Assembly (NCBI GenBank): GCA_002440805.1
Contig: DJVD01000283.1
Span: 1-7,846 of the forward strand
Reading direction: 5' to 3'
DNA length: 7,846 nt
Origin: Chloroflexi bacterium UBA6265
GTDB taxonomy: Bacteria; Chloroflexota; Chloroflexia; Thermomicrobiales; UBA6265
Part shown: in pieces, positions 5,259-7,846 of the stretch
How positions within the stretch are numbered: the stretch's first letter is position 1
Layout of the letters: each line of letters starts with the position of its first letter
The notes under the pieces: model-generated
Databases searched by the model: none
Told to the model about the DNA's origin: nothing
What the model saw: only the letters and a program-made list of their open reading frames with translations
Made by a program: the position numbers and the translations under genes

Positions 5259-6248
5259 TTGAACAAGACATATACGCGAGCATTGGCCCTGGTGCTGATG
5301 GTATTGGCCAGTATGGTGCCTGCCACCTTTGCCACGCAGAATGCCACGCCGGCCGCCACACCATTGGCTTCGCCGGTGGCGGGTCCCGGCTTGCCGGCCG
5401 CGGTCGACTGGCTCGTGAGCCAGCAACAGGACGATGGCAGTTGGCTGGGGATGACTGGTGCACCAGATGCCGGCACGACCGTGGATGCGATCATCGCCCT
5501 GGCTGCTGCCCGCGAAGCTGGTCTCGATGTTGATGCGCCGATTGACTCCGCCCTGTCCTGGCTGGATAGCGGCGAGGTCGCCGCTTCATATGCCGAAACG
5601 GGGACTGGACAGGCCGCCAAATTGTTGCTGGCGCTGGTGGCTGCCGGTGCAGACGAGGTTGAAATTGGCGGCGTTGATCCACTATCGCTGCTCGATGCTG
5701 GTTTCGATGCCGAAACCGGCCTGTATGGCAGCGGCTTGTATGATCACGCCTATGTGCTCATGGCACTCTCTGCGGTTGATGCGGAAATTCCCGCCAAATC
5801 AATTGAATTCGCTGGCACCGTTCAGGCCGCTAATGGGGGCTTCGCGTGGGATGGTTCCACCGACGAAACCATGGTTGATAGCAACACCACGTCGATGGTG
5901 CTCCAGGCACTTGTTGCTGCTGGCGAGGCCACCGATAACCCGGTGGTTGCTGGCGCCGCTGGTTACCTGCGCACCACGGTGACAGACCAGGGGGCGGCAT
6001 ATTCGGTCGGCGGCGAGGCGGATGCCAACTCCACAGCGCTTGTCGCGCAAGCCCTGCTTGCGATAGGCGAGGATGTCACTCACCTGACAACAGCCCTCAC
6101 CACCTTCCAGAACGCCAGCGGCGCCTATCACTGGATGCACAGCGATGTGGCGGACAATGCCTTCTCCACCATTCAGGTCATTCCCGCCGCAGCCGGCGTC
6201 AGCCTGCCCGTTATTCCGGGAATGATGCATATGGACAAGGCGGCCTAG
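5259..6248 (+). CDS. Secreted alpha/alpha-toroid protein, transcobalamin N-terminal-domain-like (prenyltransferase/squalene-oxidase-repeat annotation)
   Basis: This is probably the B12-binding barrel of an extracellular cobalamin-capture system. The 329-residue protein has a Sec signal peptide (basic NKTYTR, hydrophobic core, likely cleavage after ATFA at residue 25), a Thr/Pro/Ala linker to about 45, then five or six helical-hairpin repeats. The first begins AAVDWLVSQQQDDGSW, and later ones carry ANGGFAWDG...DSNTTSMVLQALVAAGE and DANSTALVAQALLAIGE. The last repeat (SGAYHWM...DNAFSTIQVIPAAAGVSLP) resembles the final helix pair of human transcobalamin and intrinsic factor. There is no lipobox, no cysteine and no C-terminal anchor. 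TTG at 5259 is chosen because AAGGGGAG lies 6 nt upstream and the signal peptide starts there. It is the first gene after the cobalamin riboswitch and 4 nt before the DUF4430-like gene. Enzymatic squalene/prenyl chemistry is unlikely. Cobalamin binding is inferred. Confidence 0.88.
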   Translation: MNKTYTRALALVLMVLASMVPATFATQNATPAATPLASPVAGPGLPAAVDWLVSQQQDDGSWLGMTGAPDAGTTVDAIIALAAAREAGLDVDAPIDSALSWLDSGEVAASYAETGTGQAAKLLLALVAAGADEVEIGGVDPLSLLDAGFDAETGLYGSGLYDHAYVLMALSAVDAEIPAKSIEFAGTVQAANGGFAWDGSTDETMVDSNTTSMVLQALVAAGEATDNPVVAGAAGYLRTTVTDQGAAYSVGGEADANSTALVAQALLAIGEDVTHLTTALTTFQNASGAYHWMHSDVADNAFSTIQVIPAAAGVSLPVIPGMMHMDKAA

Positions 6249-6252
6249 GATC

Positions 6253-6924
6253 GTGGTGCAGCCCCGAGGAACGTCCATTCGAGCTCTTCGCATGCATATC
6301 GCCATTCTGGCGATATGCATCGGGCTGTTGTTCGCGCCAGCCGCCCGGGCCGCTGCGTTCAACCAGGCAGGCGTGATTATCGATTACGGGGAGGGCAGCA
6401 CCAGTTGGGTGTGGGTTCCGTTTGAGGAACCCGAGATCACTGTGCTCGATGTACTCAAGCATTCCGAAATTAACCTCGTCACCGTCGGATTTGGTGGCCT
6501 CGGCGAGGCCGTGTGCCAAGTCGGCCCGACCGGGTGTAGCGTTGAGGATTGTCAAAAGCGACTATGCCAGACCACTTCATCATCGCCGTTCTGGCGCCTG
6601 TACATCCTCGATGGTGATACCTGGCGCATGGCAGGGAATGGCGTGAGCGGGACAACGCTGCAGGATGGAGATATGGTTGCCCTAAGTTGGGGCAGCGATG
6701 GACCAAACCTGCCAGCTGTGACCATGAGCGACCTGGCGACAAAGGCAGGTGCCGACCCGGATGCGGCCAAACCGGTTGCGGCCATTCACACCGAAGGTCA
6801 TGCCGCAACCGAGCCTGACTCCGCCACTTCCTGGGCACCGGCCGCAAGCGCGCTGGGTATTGCCGTGCTGGCGTCTGGCGTGTTGGTGTTTCGTGCCAGG
6901 TCTGGCTTCCGGGAAGCCGCATGA
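6253..6924 (+). CDS. Secreted, membrane-anchored DUF4430/SCO2322-like protein (transcobalamin C-terminal-domain-like)
   Basis: The 223-residue protein has a signal peptide (hydrophobic IAILAICIGLLF, likely cleavage after AARA at about 33). A compact domain follows at about 39-147: AGVIIDYGEG, a ...VTVLDVLK-like segment (ITVLDVLKHSE), then SPFWRLYILDG, W124, GNGVSGTTLQDGDMVALSWG. This order (aromatic FWxxY, W, Gly-rich turn, L-x-DGD) is that of the transcobalamin C-terminal/DUF4430 fold. Four cysteines (88, 95, 100, 105) are clustered and may form two disulfides. After a Pro/Ala/Asp linker, a single helix (about 191-208) with RARSGFR behind it anchors the protein with the domain outside the cell. 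GTG at 6253 or 6256, following TAGGA, is the likely start; ATG 6292 has no ribosome binding site. It overlaps the EcfT gene by ATGA. Partnership with the toroid protein is inferred from context. Confidence 0.8.
   Translation: MVQPRGTSIRALRMHIAILAICIGLLFAPAARAAAFNQAGVIIDYGEGSTSWVWVPFEEPEITVLDVLKHSEINLVTVGFGGLGEAVCQVGPTGCSVEDCQKRLCQTTSSSPFWRLYILDGDTWRMAGNGVSGTTLQDGDMVALSWGSDGPNLPAVTMSDLATKAGADPDAAKPVAAIHTEGHAATEPDSATSWAPAASALGIAVLASGVLVFRARSGFREAA
6292..6320 (+). repeat. Perfect 12-bp inverted repeat with 5-nt loop in the signal-peptide codons
   Basis: ATGCATATCGCC (6292-6303) is exactly complementary to GGCGATATGCAT (6309-6320), with loop ATTCT. It lies 39 nt into the DUF4430-like gene, in the codons for Met14-Cys22 and flanking residues, 43 nt after the toroid stop. 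No T-run follows. As mRNA it could slow translation or set a processing point between the two B12-binding subunits. Confidence 0.8.
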
Positions 6925-7846
6925 CATCGCTGGATAGTCGATCATGGTTGGTCTGGGGGGCGGCCTGCACCGTGCCATTACTGATGAGCCGACATCCGGC
7001 GATCGTCCTGCAACTGATGCTGATCGTTCTCACCGTGCGGCTCGTTTCCCTGCCATCAAGTGCACTGCGTTGGGGCTGGTTCATCCGTGTGGCCGCGCTG
7101 TTTGCCGTTATCGGTGTGCTGTTCAATGCGCTTACTGTGCGCACGGGCAACCAGGTTGCGTGGGAGATACCGGGGTTGGGATGGAGCATCACCTGGAACG
7201 CGATTATCTACGGGCTCGTGAGTGGCCTGGCGATGATCACGCTTGTGCTCACCGGCGTCACCACTGCCGCCGGACTCAACTGGATTGCCCTCACCCGGGT
7301 GCTGCCCCGCAGATTGGCCCCGCTGGCTGTCTCGGGCTCCGTGGCATGGTCGTTCGTCCCGGGAGCATCCCAGGCCTTGGCGGAGATACGCGAAGCCCAG
7401 TCGGCTCGTGGCCATGAAATCCGGTCCGGACGCGATGTGTTGCCAATCGTGGTGCCATTACTGGATGGCTCGCTCAATCGGGCACTAACCATGTCAGAAG
7501 CACTGGAAGCCCGTGGTTTTGGCGCTTCCCTGCATGCTTCCCAGGACGACCGGAAACAGAACCCGCTATGGGGGTCATTGCTGCTGCTGGGACTGCTGGT
7601 GATGGCCTATGCCATCAGCCTCGGCGATGGACGATTGTTGTGGGTTAGCGCAATCACCTGTGGGGTAGGCAGCGTTGGTGTGCTGCGTGCGCCGCAATTC
7701 GGGGGCAGAAGAACTCGTTATCGGGAGCATCCGTTGCGGCGGCCAGACGTTGTCGTCATGGCGGCATCCATCGGCGCCCTGATCGGGTTCCTGTGGGTTG
7801 CTTCTCGCGATGTTGGTGCAGTCACGTTTAATCCCTATCCCAATTT
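6921..7846 (+). CDS. ECF transporter transmembrane component EcfT (CbiQ family), 3' end outside window
   Basis: The T component couples two ECF ATPases to a substrate-binding S component for vitamin uptake. The frame is open without a stop to the window edge: 308 codons from the ATG at 6921, which overlaps the preceding TGA as ATGA. Hydrophobic segments lie at about 10-48, 55-70, 92-115 and 133-148. Then come the two Ala-Arg-Gly coupling motifs that mark the family, AQSARGHE (A162-G164) and ALEARGFG (A197-G199), with LDGSLNRAL between them. After the second motif come further hydrophobic stretches (about 216-256 and 277-295) split by a basic loop GGRRTRYREHPLRRPD. The visible end VTFNPYPN resembles the long EcfT variants of actinobacteria and Chloroflexota, so a few tens of residues are missing. 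The riboswitch and neighbours point to cobalamin as substrate. The ATPases and S component are expected downstream. Confidence 0.9.
   Translation, partial: MTSLDSRSWLVWGAACTVPLLMSRHPAIVLQLMLIVLTVRLVSLPSSALRWGWFIRVAALFAVIGVLFNALTVRTGNQVAWEIPGLGWSITWNAIIYGLVSGLAMITLVLTGVTTAAGLNWIALTRVLPRRLAPLAVSGSVAWSFVPGASQALAEIREAQSARGHEIRSGRDVLPIVVPLLDGSLNRALTMSEALEARGFGASLHASQDDRKQNPLWGSLLLLGLLVMAYAISLGDGRLLWVSAITCGVGSVGVLRAPQFGGRRTRYREHPLRRPDVVVMAASIGALIGFLWVASRDVGAVTFNPYPN

Noticed and set aside
5259..6248. Squalene cyclase or prenyltransferase enzyme
   Set aside because: The repeats share the toroid fold, but there is a signal peptide, no DxDD catalytic motif, only about 330 residues, and a B12-operon context.
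6944..7417. Plus-strand 157-codon frame near the right edge
   Set aside because: It lies out of frame inside the EcfT gene, which has the two Ala-Arg-Gly motifs and stays open to the window end.

Overview
The window looks like chromosomal DNA from a GC-rich bacterium. Frequent GTG/TTG starts, a cobalamin riboswitch and an actinobacterial-type long EcfT suggest Chloroflexota (Thermomicrobia-like) or a relative of Actinomycetota. This is an inference from style and gene content; no rRNA or other strict marker is present. No mobile element, tRNA, rRNA or CRISPR array was seen.

Left part (1-2833, + strand): the 3' five-sixths of glycerol kinase (glpK), a 226-nt spacer, then a tightly packed ribosome-maturation cluster. 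That cluster is rpsP (ribosomal protein S16), a KH-domain RNA-binding protein (KhpA type) with an unusual acidic N-terminal tail, and rimM with an unusual N-terminal tail of about 57 residues. rpsP/khpA share one base (TAATG) and khpA/rimM overlap by 17 nt. The expected next gene, trmD, is absent: rimM ends tail-to-tail with the next operon, overlapping by 10 bp.

Middle part (2824-4849, - strand): a three-gene operon read leftwards, with a TauE/SafE-family permease, a DUF1634 small membrane protein, and an MTA/SAH-nucleosidase-like protein. In the last, the position of the catalytic Asp appears to be Asn.

Right part (about 4990-7846, + strand): a divergent cobalamin (B12) uptake operon. It opens with a compact cobalamin riboswitch (about 5004-5108), a hairpin that hides a Shine-Dalgarno sequence, a possible 21-codon leader ORF whose stop codon lies in the loop of an intrinsic terminator, and a 16-bp perfect palindrome. 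The structural genes are a secreted alpha/alpha-toroid protein like the N-terminal domain of transcobalamin/intrinsic factor, a secreted membrane-anchored protein like the transcobalamin C-terminal (DUF4430/SCO2322-like) domain, and an ECF-transporter T component running off the right edge. The ECF ATPases and S component are not in the window and probably follow.

The most interesting reading is that the two halves of a transcobalamin-like B12-binding protein are encoded as separate secreted polypeptides next to an ECF transporter. Their expression may be gated by a riboswitch that acts through translation of a leader ORF running into the terminator.
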